A stretch of 12,357 nt of DNA from an uncultured Syntrophobacterales bacterium (GCA_903903205.1 CAIUXU010000163.1:1-12357), one strand, 5' to 3'. Counted from the stretch's first letter, positions 1 to 7,600 are shown. Made by a program: numbers and translations. The notes: generated from the sequence alone by a model not told the origin.

Positions 1-31
1 CGTCCAGTGGAACGAGAACTTTTTGATACAT
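1..31 (-). CDS. Universal stress protein (UspA-type), N-terminal fragment at window edge
   Basis: Only the first ten codons are in the window, reading MYQKVLVPLD. This is the classic first beta-strand of the Usp fold, where the Asp ending the VPLD motif sits at the ATP-binding edge in many family members. A strong Shine-Dalgarno (AGGAGG on the minus strand, at about 40-45) lies 8 nt before the ATG. The gene starts 58 bp after the receiver gene stop on the same strand, so it may be the last gene of the kinase/receiver transcription unit. The rest is outside the window, so length and domain number are unknown. The call rests on a short but very characteristic N-terminus. Confidence 0.72.
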   Translation of the reverse strand, partial: MYQKVLVPLD

Positions 32-89
32 AATCGGCACCTCCTCTTTCTCCTGGTTTTGGATGAAAAGTACTGGTCACTTCGCCTCA

Positions 90-524
90 TCATCCACCAC
101 TCATGTTTTTTGGTCCGATATCTAAGCCGATGCTTGCTCCCGTCTGCTGACTGTTGTAATTAAAAGCTGATTTTATGGAGTCAATCAGTAATCCATCACT
201 AAAAGGTTTCTGTAAAAAGGCCACGGCTCCGGCCTGCATGGCCTGTGCACGGACACCGGGATCTTCGTATGCCGTTATAAATATGACCGGCAGCGAGACC
301 CCGCAATCAGAGAGTCTCTTCTGCAAATCAAGGCCATTCATTTCAGGCATGCGGACGTCCATGATCACACAGCCATGGTCATGGAGAGCTCCCTGATGCA
401 GAAAATCCAGGGCGCAAGAGTATGTCCTTACTGCATATCCCATTGATCTGAGTAGCCTTTGCAATGATTTGCGGACCGACTCGTCATCATCCACAACAGA
501 TATCACGGCATCATTTTTGAACAT
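90..524 (-). CDS. Stand-alone response-regulator receiver protein (FixJ-type receiver, no output domain)
   Basis: A cytoplasmic CheY-like phospho-acceptor of 144 residues counted from MFKNDAV. All receiver hallmarks are visible: the acidic pocket in VVDDDE (D12, D13), the phospho-acceptor D56 in VIMDVRMP, T84 in FITAYED and K106 in LQKPF. The sequence type (VVDDDESVRKSLQRLL) matches FixJ receivers. The protein ends about 20 residues after the receiver fold, so there is no HTH or enzymatic output. I prefer the start at 524 because it places the first beta-strand directly after the Met and has GGGAG 9 nt upstream. In-frame ATGs at 551 and 548 (AAGG upstream) would add 8-9 residues. The likely phosphodonor is the five-PAS kinase encoded upstream. 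A LuxR-type HTH remnant lies between the two, so this may be what is left of a pair of regulators, or a single-domain regulator. It has its own possible promoter at 586-591. Confidence 0.88.
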   Translation of the reverse strand: MFKNDAVISVVDDDESVRKSLQRLLRSMGYAVRTYSCALDFLHQGALHDHGCVIMDVRMPEMNGLDLQKRLSDCGVSLPVIFITAYEDPGVRAQAMQAGAVAFLQKPFSDGLLIDSIKSAFNYNSQQTGASIGLDIGPKNMSGG

Positions 525-585
525 GGTTGGTTGCTCCCGTGACGACATCATTGCCTTATGGTAAATGCGACTTCCGTTGATTGGG

Positions 586-630
586 ATTGTATCGCGGGTG
601 AATAGAAAAGATATTAGACTTTAGTCTAAT
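586..630 (-). promoter_or_regulatory. Putative promoter and inverted-repeat operator ahead of the receiver gene
   Basis: On the minus strand a -10-like TACAAT lies at 591-586, about 35 bp before the earliest receiver start. No good -35 hexamer is present. Instead a perfect 8-bp inverted repeat, ATTAGACT-TT-AGTCTAAT (613-630 on the plus strand), occupies the position upstream of the -35. This layout would fit an activator-dependent promoter. The same palindrome could be a weak hairpin ending transcription from the kinase gene, because minus-strand sequence after it is moderately T-rich. Both roles are inferred; only the palindrome and the hexamer are seen. Confidence 0.4.
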
Positions 631-648
631 AGGGATCAAAACCGGTGA

Positions 649-759
649 TTATTTCAATCGGTCCGCCAGTCGTACCAGATCCGCAAGGGATTGAGCGCCC
701 ATTTTCTGCATGATGCTGGCGCGATGCAGCTTTATGATTGCTTCTGATAGAGCTTCCAT
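649..759 (-). pseudogene. Remnant of a FixJ/LuxR-family DNA-binding regulator (last ~33 residues of the HTH)
   Basis: A 36-codon open frame starts 2 nt after the kinase stop codon. It contains SEAIIKLHRASIMQKMGAQS followed by LADLVRLADRLK, which is the recognition helix, the dimerisation helix and the exact C-terminal ending of FixJ-family regulators. The scaffold helices of the HTH and the whole receiver are missing. Upstream in the same frame the sequence runs for only about 20 unrelated codons inside the kinase gene before a stop. No convincing ribosome-binding site lies before the ATG. The simplest reading is that a FixJ-type gene directly downstream of its kinase lost its first ~170 codons by deletion. 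A translated microprotein is possible but not supported. Confidence 0.8.
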
Positions 760-761
760 GT

Positions 762-3479
762 TTACAAGGTCTTCCCTTTGTGTATCGGCAGCGTAAAGGA
801 GAACGTCGCTCCGCCTTCAGGGTTGTTGGCCGCCCATATCCGTCCGCCGTGAGCCGCGATGATTGTTTTACTGACAGACAGACCCATGCCGAGACCTTCT
901 CGCTTGGTGGTGTAATAGGGCTCAAAAACACGCTCTATTGCGCTTTTGTCCAATCCCATCCCTGAATCCTGAACGGCAATGAGAATGTTGTTCGGTTCAT
1001 CAACTGATGTAACAATGCGCATCTGGCGCCGCTGAAGATCAACATTCATCATGGCGTCGCAGCCATTGAGAATCAGATTTACGAGAACCTGTTGCAATTC
1101 TACGCGCACGCCTTCCACCCAAGCTAGATCGGGGCTTAGATCCGGAGTTACCGAGACATATTTATCTATGATTTCACTATGAAGTATTGTCAGAACCTCG
1201 CCGATAATGTTGTTGATATCCAGAATTGACCGATCCGCCTCTTCTCTCTTCAGGAACATCCGCAGGTGCCGAATCACCTCGGCGGCACGGCGATCATCAT
1301 TGATGATATCTTGGATGGTATCCCGCACCTCATCTACCGCCGGTGTGTCTGATGACAGAAAACGCTGCGCTGCCTGGGCGTTGTTCAAAATGGCCGTAAG
1401 GGGTTGGTGGATTTCATGGGCGATGGAGGCGGCAAACTCTCCTATGGTTGATACGCGGTTTACATGGAAGAGTTCTTCCCGTTTCTGCCGCAACATATGC
1501 TCAACCCGCTTACTCTCGGTGATATCAGAAATACACCCGACCATCTTGACGGGCTTGCCACTCTCACTGAAAACTGCCTGCCCATTGGAGTTTTGCCAAT
1601 GGTATTCGCCCGATTTATGCAGATGCCGGTAATCAATATCATATTCCATCCCGTTTTCGAGATGGTCCTTCATCGCTTTCATCACCCGATCAAAATCATC
1701 GGGGTGGATTCTTGATGCCCACGAATCGTAAGTATGAGGCAATGCTGGATCATCGAACGAGTATCCGATAATTTCACACCAGCGAGGAGAAAAGAACTCC
1801 TGATTCGTTTGAATATTCCATTCCCAAAGCCCATCTTTGGTCGCATTGATAGCGAGCCGAAATCTTTCCTCACTCTCCTGCAGCGCCTCCTCCGCACACT
1901 TGCGCTCGGTGATGTCGCGGAAGATGCCCACAAGATAATGTGTACCCTCAATAACAATGGGGGCGGAGCCTACATCGGCATAAAAGATTGATCCGTCTTT
2001 TCGCAAGATCGGCAGACCCTCGGCCAGAACTTTCTCCCCTTTGATCTGTTTTTCAAACTCATCAAGAACATGGGAGATATTATTCGGTGGATGGATATCA
2101 TTGATAGCAAGATGATTGATCTCTTCTTTTGAGTACCCCAGCATCGAACAGATGGTAGCGTTCCCCTGGGAAAACTTTTTGGTTATGGCATCTGCGATCA
2201 GAATCCCGTCGCTGGCCCTGTCAAAAATGGCCCTGAATTTCTCTTCGCTCTCCCTCAACGCCTTTTCTGCCCGTATGCGCTCAGTGATGTCCTGGATCAC
2301 GACAAGGTTGCGCGTGGGCGCTTCCCCCGGCTTCCAGAGCGGCGATGACGTGAGGTTCACCCAGATGATTGCCCCGTCTTTCCGGATATAGCGCTTCTCC
2401 AGGACGTAGCGCCCGATCTTCTCGGCCATAAGCAGCGCCGTTTTGTCTTCATGAAGATGGAGATCATCCGGGTGGGTGATCGCATGGAAAGTGGTTGCCA
2501 TCATTTCCTCTTCTGTCCTGCCGACCATTTCACAAAGACACCTGTTGACAGTGAGAAAACGCCCTGTATCCATTTCAACTTCGGCCACTCCAACCGCGGC
2601 CTGCATGAAGATGGCGCGGAACCTCGCCTCGCTTTCCCGCAGCGCCTGTTCCGCTTGCTTGTGGTGGGAGACATCAACCAGAATCCCTCGCCCTCCCAAA
2701 AAACCACCGATATCGACGATCGGACTGGTCAGCGACCTCACCCATTTTACGCCGCCCGATTTATCGATTACGCGGTACTCGTCATGACTGACCACCCCCT
2801 CGCGGAGTTCTGAAAATTTTCTCGTCAAAAGATCGTGATCCTCCTGATATACAAACTCAAGAAAGTGCCTGCCGGTAATTTCGTCCGGTTCATAACCCAG
2901 GAGATTTCTCACTACCGGGCTGATATAGGTGATTTCTCCTCCGCTGCCCACGGCGTAGGCAACGTCGTTGATCGCTTCAACCTGGTTGCGGTAACGCTCC
3001 TCGCTCTCCTTCAGCGCCTCCTCAAACAGCTTGCGCTCAGTAATGTCACGAATAATGCCGACCTTGCCTGCAATCCGTCCGTCTTTCCAGATCACGGAAC
3101 AGTTCAACTCAGCCGAGAAAGTACTTTCATCCTTACGCTTCAAGGCACAGGAGAGGTTCCGCGTTTTCTGTCCGGAAGCCAGGGTATCTTTGAATTGTGC
3201 GACTGCGAATGGAATCTGAGATTCCGGCAGAAATTCGATGAAACTTCTGCCCACCATCTCTTCCGGTTTCCATCCGAACATCTGAAGCACCGAAGGGGAG
3301 ACAAAGGTCATAAAGCCGCCGTTGTCGGTCGCAAAAAGGACATCCTCCAATTGTTCCGCCATATCGCGAATTGTAATTTCATTTTCCTGTAGAGTCTTTT
3401 TTCTCCGCATAGGCTCAGCTTCCGACTTTTCCAGATTCCGGATTCCGATGGTTCCTTTTTTTCTCTTTGCGGTGGTCAT
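762..3479 (-). CDS. Soluble five-PAS sensor histidine kinase (FixL-like)
   Basis: A 905-residue cytoplasmic histidine kinase with no membrane segments. Five PAS/PAC units are visible at about 41-150, 165-275, 286-402, 415-527 and 540-657. Most end in a PAC signature (RDITERK, QDITERI, RDITERK, SDITESK), and each is joined to the next by a short coiled linker of the ALxESEERF type. The HisKA domain (about 667-735) carries the phospho-acceptor H688 in AHEIHQPL. The ATPase domain has the N-box (NLILNGCDAM, 801-810), G1 box (DSGMGL, from 838), F-box (FEPYYTTK) and G2 box (GLGMGLSVS, 862-870), so it should be active. The HEIHQPL box resembles FixL-type kinases that partner FixJ regulators. The start at 3479 has a strong GGAGGGGG site 3 nt upstream; M24 at 3410 is the alternative. 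No PAS shows an obvious haem or flavin ligand to my eye, so the signal is unknown. Confidence 0.93.
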   Translation of the reverse strand: MTTAKRKKGTIGIRNLEKSEAEPMRRKKTLQENEITIRDMAEQLEDVLFATDNGGFMTFVSPSVLQMFGWKPEEMVGRSFIEFLPESQIPFAVAQFKDTLASGQKTRNLSCALKRKDESTFSAELNCSVIWKDGRIAGKVGIIRDITERKLFEEALKESEERYRNQVEAINDVAYAVGSGGEITYISPVVRNLLGYEPDEITGRHFLEFVYQEDHDLLTRKFSELREGVVSHDEYRVIDKSGGVKWVRSLTSPIVDIGGFLGGRGILVDVSHHKQAEQALRESEARFRAIFMQAAVGVAEVEMDTGRFLTVNRCLCEMVGRTEEEMMATTFHAITHPDDLHLHEDKTALLMAEKIGRYVLEKRYIRKDGAIIWVNLTSSPLWKPGEAPTRNLVVIQDITERIRAEKALRESEEKFRAIFDRASDGILIADAITKKFSQGNATICSMLGYSKEEINHLAINDIHPPNNISHVLDEFEKQIKGEKVLAEGLPILRKDGSIFYADVGSAPIVIEGTHYLVGIFRDITERKCAEEALQESEERFRLAINATKDGLWEWNIQTNQEFFSPRWCEIIGYSFDDPALPHTYDSWASRIHPDDFDRVMKAMKDHLENGMEYDIDYRHLHKSGEYHWQNSNGQAVFSESGKPVKMVGCISDITESKRVEHMLRQKREELFHVNRVSTIGEFAASIAHEIHQPLTAILNNAQAAQRFLSSDTPAVDEVRDTIQDIINDDRRAAEVIRHLRMFLKREEADRSILDINNIIGEVLTILHSEIIDKYVSVTPDLSPDLAWVEGVRVELQQVLVNLILNGCDAMMNVDLQRRQMRIVTSVDEPNNILIAVQDSGMGLDKSAIERVFEPYYTTKREGLGMGLSVSKTIIAAHGGRIWAANNPEGGATFSFTLPIHKGKTL

Positions 3480-3720
3480 AATCCCCCTCCACTGCCTCGA
3501 TGGTTTGCCCTGCGATCAGTTTTGATGGCTTCTTATACCGCTTGCACATCCGGACAATATTCACGCCGCCACTGCTCTCGTAAGTCACCTCATCCATCAG
3601 GTGCTGGATGAGGAATATTCCCACACGGTCTCCCGACAATTCCCGATCGTCCCCGGTGTCGAAATTGATCTGAGCCGTATGACAGAGTCTGATCGGTTCC
3701 CCAGTATTGCATACTAGAAA
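3415..3720 (-). pseudogene. C-terminal remnant of an RsbW/SpoIIAB-like anti-sigma serine kinase
   Basis: The open frame runs from a stop at 3721 to the stop at 3415 and has no ATG near its beginning; the first usable start is TTG at 3639. The part RVGIFLIQHLMDEVTYES followed by GGVNIVRMCKRY matches the C-terminal half of RsbW-type HATPase domains (usually ...GLGIHLVRxLMDEVxYERxxGRNxLxLVKR). A degenerate G1-like segment, CNTGEPIR, precedes it. The N-terminal half with the N-box (NAxxH) is absent from this frame and from the DNA upstream, so it cannot bind ATP as an intact member would. The last 21 codons overlap the beginning of the kinase gene in another frame. Such ATPases act in partner-switching control of sigma factors. 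Here it looks like a deletion remnant, although a shortened protein starting at TTG cannot be excluded. Confidence 0.68.
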
Positions 3721-3758
3721 TCAGGTGAAGCCCCTATCGAAGTATTATAAATGATCAT

Positions 3759-3788
3759 ATTAATGCCTCTTATCCACAAGGATGTCAA
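3759..3788 (-). promoter_or_regulatory. Possible sigma70 promoter for the kinase cluster
   Basis: On the minus strand TTGACA (3788-3783) is followed after 18 nt by ATTAAT (3764-3759, 4 of 6 matches to TATAAT). Transcription would start about 30 bp before the open frame of the anti-sigma remnant and run into the kinase gene. The -35 is perfect, the spacer is slightly long and the -10 is imperfect. A second -10-like TATAAT lies at about 3749-3744 but has no -35 partner at a usual distance. Confidence 0.4.
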
Positions 3789-3882
3789 ATAGAAAATTCT
3801 CTCGGAGATGTATATGAATTTCAATCGTGGCTTTCTCTGACAATCAATGTTAGAATCGCTTCAAAGGAAAGAAGGAAACTAT

Positions 3883-4146
3883 ATGATTAAAGCCAAGGAT
3901 ATTATGACAAAGGATGTCATCACGGTTGATCTCGACACGGAGATCCTTCTGGCTGCGAACTTAATGCTTGATAAACATCTAAGCGGACTGCCCGTGCTTG
4001 ACAAGAAAGGGCATTTGAAGGGGATCATATGCCAGTCCGATCTGATGACTCAGCAAAAAAAGATTCCCCTTCCTTCTTTCTTTGTGTTGCTCGACTCCGC
4101 CATTTCTTTTAGCCCGAAAACGGGAATCCAGCTAAAGACAAGATGA
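3883..4146 (+). CDS. CBS-domain protein, truncated to one CBS motif
   Basis: The 87-residue product starts MIKAKDIMTKDVITVD, a canonical first strand of a CBS motif. It continues through LDKHLSGLPVLDKKGHLKG and IICQSDLM to a linker QQKKIPLPSFFVLLDS. CBS motifs normally come in pairs that form an adenine-nucleotide-binding Bateman module, and proteins with this linker usually continue into a second CBS. Here the family resemblance stops at about residue 69, just where a palindromic repeat (4105-4138) begins, and the frame ends soon after. I chose the ATG at 3883 because AAGGA lies 6 nt upstream and the CBS strand starts there; an in-frame ATG at 3847 has no such support. Probably a disrupted gene with a still translatable 5' half. 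It sits 35 bp ahead of the FAD dehydrogenase and may share its transcript. Confidence 0.75.
   Translation: MIKAKDIMTKDVITVDLDTEILLAANLMLDKHLSGLPVLDKKGHLKGIICQSDLMTQQKKIPLPSFFVLLDSAISFSPKTGIQLKTR
4105..4138. repeat. Small palindromic repeat (REP/MITE-like) at the 3' end of the CBS gene
   Basis: The arms TCTTTTAGC and GCTAAAGA pair with one bulged T, and an inner stem CCCG-AAAA-CGGG (4113-4124) is followed by AATCCAG. The core CGAAAACGGGAATCC strongly resembles the widespread GCGAAAGCGGGAATCC family of short palindromic repeats found in many proteobacterial genomes (recalled, not searched). It replaces the normal continuation of the CBS protein. A related two-hairpin copy is at the right edge of the window. 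Confidence 0.55.
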
Positions 4147-4181
4147 GAACCTTCCCACTCCTGATCACATAGGTTACGGTT

Positions 4182-5507
4182 ATGGACGTTTATAATGTAT
4201 TGATTATAGGTTCCGGCCCTGCCGGTCTATTTGCGGCTATGCAGTTTGAGCGGCTGGGTATGGACGGGATTGCCATCGTTGATCGACACCCGTATCCCGC
4301 TGGAGGATTGCTAAATGATGGCAAACTGAATTTTGACTATCGGGTCGGAATCGATCTGGATGAACTTCAAATCGATCTCAATTCGGCGCAGCATTTGATG
4401 GAAGAGATCAGGCAGGTCTTCATCCATTTTCCAAAGTGTCAGCAGGTAACCTTTATAGATAAGCATAAAACAATTGAGGAACTTGGGAACATTGCCAAAG
4501 AGCAGGACGCTCAATTTATTGCGCCGGAGCAGTGGCATTGGGGAACGGACAATGGCAAGTCGGTTGTTGATTATCTGAGAAAGCAACTGAAAAAAACAGA
4601 ATTTTTCCTTGGAACAGCAGTAACCTCCATTGTGAGACATGATGACGACACCTATCATGTCTCCTGTAGTCGTCAGCGGAAAAAAGTATGCTATGCCGCA
4701 AAAGTCGTTCTCGCCGCTCCGGGGCGAAGTGGTGCTTACTGGTTTCGTGATGTAGCTACAAAATTAAACGTTCACCATAATTTTGGCCCGATAGATGTGG
4801 GAATACGCCTTGAATTGAACCGAAAGTATTATGACGCCGTTACAGATATCGTTTACGACCCGAAATTCATTTTCCGCACAGCGCGCCACGGAGATAAAGT
4901 CAGGACGTTTTGTACCAATCCGGGCGGACGGGTAAGAGTAGAAAACTATTACAACTTCAAGCTGGTGAACGGTGACGCACTCTCAAGCCGGAAAACAGGA
5001 AACACGAATTTTGCGATAATCAATACGATCTCTTTAACCGAGCCCTATTCCGATACGACCGAATTCGGGCAGATGATTGCCAAACAATTCTTTCTGCTGG
5101 GAGGAGGCAGACCAATCGTCCAAAGGGTGGGTGACTTTCGGGAAGGGAGGAGAAGTTCCAGCTCAACATTTAACAGTGCGACTCGTCATTTCGGGGTGTG
5201 TAAGGCAACATACAATGCAACACCGGGAGATATAACGCTTGGTTTGCCTGCCCGGATTATCGATAACCTCTGGGAGTCTTTAAAAAAACTTGATAAAATA
5301 GTACCAGGGATTCTGCATCCGTCAACCTTGCTGTATGCGCCTGAAATTAAGTTTTTCGATACGCATTTTGTAACGGATGAAAACCTGGAAACGAATATCA
5401 ACGGTATTTTTGTTGCCGGCGACGGCACCGGGAAGAGTCGCGGTATTGTGGGGGCAGGAATTTCAGGGATCATTGCAGCCAGGGGAATTTTCAAGAAATA
5501 CTTTTAA
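4182..5507 (+). CDS. FAD-dependent dehydrogenase of the COG2509 type
   Basis: A 441-residue soluble flavoprotein. The N-terminal Rossmann motif GSGPAG (residues 10-15) ends the first beta-strand, and D34 in IAIVDRH is placed to bind the FAD ribose. A second glycine-rich FAD contact near the C-terminus reads GIFVAGDGTGKSRG followed by IVGAGISGIIAARGI (408-436), the typical ending of this family and of related thioredoxin-reductase-like folds. The middle part (about 200-360), including FCTNPGGRVRVE and GLPARI, fits the insert domain of COG2509 proteins. The substrate is not established for the family as far as I know, so no reaction is assigned. The start is the only one ahead of the Rossmann strand, although the ribosome-binding site (TAGG, about 8 nt upstream) is weak. 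Co-transcription with the truncated CBS gene is likely from the 35-bp gap. Confidence 0.88.
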   Translation: MDVYNVLIIGSGPAGLFAAMQFERLGMDGIAIVDRHPYPAGGLLNDGKLNFDYRVGIDLDELQIDLNSAQHLMEEIRQVFIHFPKCQQVTFIDKHKTIEELGNIAKEQDAQFIAPEQWHWGTDNGKSVVDYLRKQLKKTEFFLGTAVTSIVRHDDDTYHVSCSRQRKKVCYAAKVVLAAPGRSGAYWFRDVATKLNVHHNFGPIDVGIRLELNRKYYDAVTDIVYDPKFIFRTARHGDKVRTFCTNPGGRVRVENYYNFKLVNGDALSSRKTGNTNFAIINTISLTEPYSDTTEFGQMIAKQFFLLGGGRPIVQRVGDFREGRRSSSSTFNSATRHFGVCKATYNATPGDITLGLPARIIDNLWESLKKLDKIVPGILHPSTLLYAPEIKFFDTHFVTDENLETNINGIFVAGDGTGKSRGIVGAGISGIIAARGIFKKYF

Positions 5508-5641
5508 TTTCTTGCTTCATGCACCCGGTCCGACTCCGAAAAGCCACCTGCGAGTCAAACATGAGGAGCCAATCGATATTCTGAGAATTGTGGTCTGAGA
5601 GGAACGATCAAGTTATTGGTTGGTACCCAAATCTGCAAAGC

Positions 5642-7534
5642 TCAAATTCTTCTATAGATAAGACCCAAGAACTGAAGCTGCTCTTCTCCGCCAAAAGGCA
5701 CGGCCCTGACCGATCCTGCCAAATTGCGACCGCCACCGGGCATGTATCCCACCGTGTCCGACACCGGCGATACCACATACGGGCCCTGATAGACGCCATC
5801 GAGACAGCGGAGCACCAAAACGTCGCCTTCGATCTGCAGGCTGAGGCTCTTGCTGATCAAATTCAGCCCTGCAGGTACGAAGTCCTCTGTCCAGTCTGCG
5901 GGATCCAGGTTGGCCAACTCGTAGTTTCCCACACGTCCGGCCCATTTCTCGGGAATGGGCACGACAGGAACGTACCGCTCGGCCAGAAAGTGGGCCTGGC
6001 CCTGGTGGTGCTCGATCATAACCATCCGGTCCTGCATCTCACGGAACTCGTATTGGTACTCTTGCGAGGTTGGCTCCGAGAACCAGCCGTTCTCTCTGGG
6101 CACGATTACTTTCGCACTTTCCCAATCGTGATGAAGCGGCTCGCCTTTCTTTTTCCACAATAGGCCTCCGATCACCGCCTCGATGCGGCTGTATGAGCGG
6201 CAGGGCGAGGTGCCCGCTCCCGACGCGGCATCCAGCGTGCTGTAAATCCCTTCGATCACCTTCAGTTGGGCTGCGGTCCAGGAAGCTTCTTTTGAGTAAG
6301 GGGGTTCGGGGGACCCGGAGGGTTTCGCGATCCCTCTCTTCCTTTCCAGGACTCTGGCGAGCGCGTCTCGCGCTATCTCTTCGTGCAGGGGATTGCCTTC
6401 CTGTGCGTTCGTAAGCACGATCATGCCCAGGTTGTGCTCGGTCAGAATCTTCAGCATGCTCTCGAAGATCATCGCATCGCCCGAATGTTCGCAGAAGCGG
6501 CCCGCATAGGCCAGCTCGGGATCGTAGAGTTTCCAGATGAAACCGAGCGGAAAATCGAAATCGAGCGGGATCGACCCATTTTGACGCGTGATCATGGTCT
6601 CGACGGTTTCTGTCTTGAGCACGCGCCCCCCCTGGGCTCGGCCCCGGGCATTCATCATCTGAATGAACCTGGCCATGTCGCTGACACTGCTTATCATCGA
6701 ACCCGCCGCCACGGTGTTGTTGTAGTATGGGCCGTAGGTCTTGCCCTGAAGATACCCTTTTGCCAGGAGCCCACCCGCCACAGCCTGCGAATCTCGGAAG
6801 AATGAGGTGTGGTTCATGCCCAACGCCTGAAAGAAGGCATCCGAACGGCTCGCAAAGGTTTCGCCGGAAGCCGCTTCGATCACCGTGGCCAGGAGCGACA
6901 CGGCGGTGTTGTTGTACATGAGGAAGAAATTCGGCGGGTGGTGGGCATTGTCGCTGCTGAGCATCTTCAGGAGACGGGTGTTGAAATCGGGGTAGTGGGC
7001 CTTTCCGAACGTTCCGTTCCAGAGGTCCCCGGGGATGCCCGAGTGGTGAGTCAGCATGGAGCGGATCGTGATGGGGCGGTCTGCGGACTCCGGGTACCCG
7101 CGCAGCGGAGGGCCCACCGAAAAACCGGGAATGTACTTTATCAGTGGGTCGTCCAGGTTCACTTTCCCGGCATCGACAAGCTGCAAGACCAGACAGGCGG
7201 TGAACACCTTGGAAACGGAACCGATCTCATAGAGAGTGTCTGCCGTTGCCGGGACCTTGGCTTCGGCGTCTGCGTAGCCGAAGCCCTGCGCCCACACCAC
7301 CCTCTGATCGTCCACGAGGGCGAGCGAAAGCCCCTTCACGTACGCATTCGCTGCCATCCTTTTCTGGACCACAGCCGTCATATCGCTGATAATGTCGCTA
7401 TAGTTGGTGGACCCATCGCCGGAGCTGCCGCAACCCGTGGTGAGAGGTGGTGCAAGCGCGAGCAGCCCCAGGGCTGCTGTCGATTTAAGGAATTCGCGGC
7501 GCGTGGGTTCGCCAGATGAATTTTTCAATCGCAT
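5642..7534 (-). CDS. Tat-exported serine beta-lactamase-fold hydrolase with C-terminal extension
   Basis: A 630-residue protein of the class C beta-lactamase/DD-peptidase/esterase family. The N-terminus has a twin-arginine signal (TRREFLKSTAALGLLALA, R12-R13) followed by TTGC35, so it may be a Tat-exported lipoprotein; the lipobox is imperfect because -3 is Thr. Catalytic motifs are in order: SxxK as S106-V-S-K109, LTHHSGIPG (161-169), YxN as Y207-N-N209, and HSG (350-352) in place of KTG. Residues about 415-630 form an extra beta-rich domain not needed for the fold, as in many large family members. The true substrate (peptide, ester or lactam) cannot be told from sequence. The start at 7534 has GAGG 7 nt upstream and places the Arg pair correctly. 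It is divergent from the MFS transporter and shares its upstream module with the CLCA-like gene. Confidence 0.88.
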   Translation of the reverse strand: MRLKNSSGEPTRREFLKSTAALGLLALAPPLTTGCGSSGDGSTNYSDIISDMTAVVQKRMAANAYVKGLSLALVDDQRVVWAQGFGYADAEAKVPATADTLYEIGSVSKVFTACLVLQLVDAGKVNLDDPLIKYIPGFSVGPPLRGYPESADRPITIRSMLTHHSGIPGDLWNGTFGKAHYPDFNTRLLKMLSSDNAHHPPNFFLMYNNTAVSLLATVIEAASGETFASRSDAFFQALGMNHTSFFRDSQAVAGGLLAKGYLQGKTYGPYYNNTVAAGSMISSVSDMARFIQMMNARGRAQGGRVLKTETVETMITRQNGSIPLDFDFPLGFIWKLYDPELAYAGRFCEHSGDAMIFESMLKILTEHNLGMIVLTNAQEGNPLHEEIARDALARVLERKRGIAKPSGSPEPPYSKEASWTAAQLKVIEGIYSTLDAASGAGTSPCRSYSRIEAVIGGLLWKKKGEPLHHDWESAKVIVPRENGWFSEPTSQEYQYEFREMQDRMVMIEHHQGQAHFLAERYVPVVPIPEKWAGRVGNYELANLDPADWTEDFVPAGLNLISKSLSLQIEGDVLVLRCLDGVYQGPYVVSPVSDTVGYMPGGGRNLAGSVRAVPFGGEEQLQFLGLIYRRI

Positions 7535-7566
7535 CCGCTGTCCTCAGGGAAGCTATCGTTTTCCGC

Positions 7567-7584
7567 CCCACGATTGCTCGTGGG
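7567..7584 (-). promoter_or_regulatory. Hairpin in the 5' leader of the beta-lactamase-fold gene
   Basis: A perfect 7-bp stem CCCACGA-TTGC-TCGTGGG with a 4-nt loop lies 33-50 bp before the start codon, inside the predicted leader RNA. It has no T-run after it, so it is not an intrinsic terminator. It could stabilise the mRNA or bind a protein. The CLCA-like gene, which has a related promoter, lacks this hairpin. Confidence 0.45.
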
Positions 7585-7600
7585 CTGGCCTCAGCAGTCA

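Noticed and set aside
626..931. 101-codon minus-strand open frame across the kinase end and the HTH remnant
   Set aside because: It reads both the kinase G2 region and the HTH in wrong frames; the correct frames give recognisable protein.
5508..5641. Possible terminator or small gene between the FAD gene and the beta-lactamase-fold gene
   Set aside because: There is only a weak palindrome around GGTACC near 5620 and no T-run or ribosome-binding site with an open frame.
6809..7519. 236-codon plus-strand open frame opposite the beta-lactamase-fold gene
   Set aside because: The opposite strand encodes the catalytic motifs and Tat signal; this frame shows only Val/Gly/Arg-rich sequence without family features.
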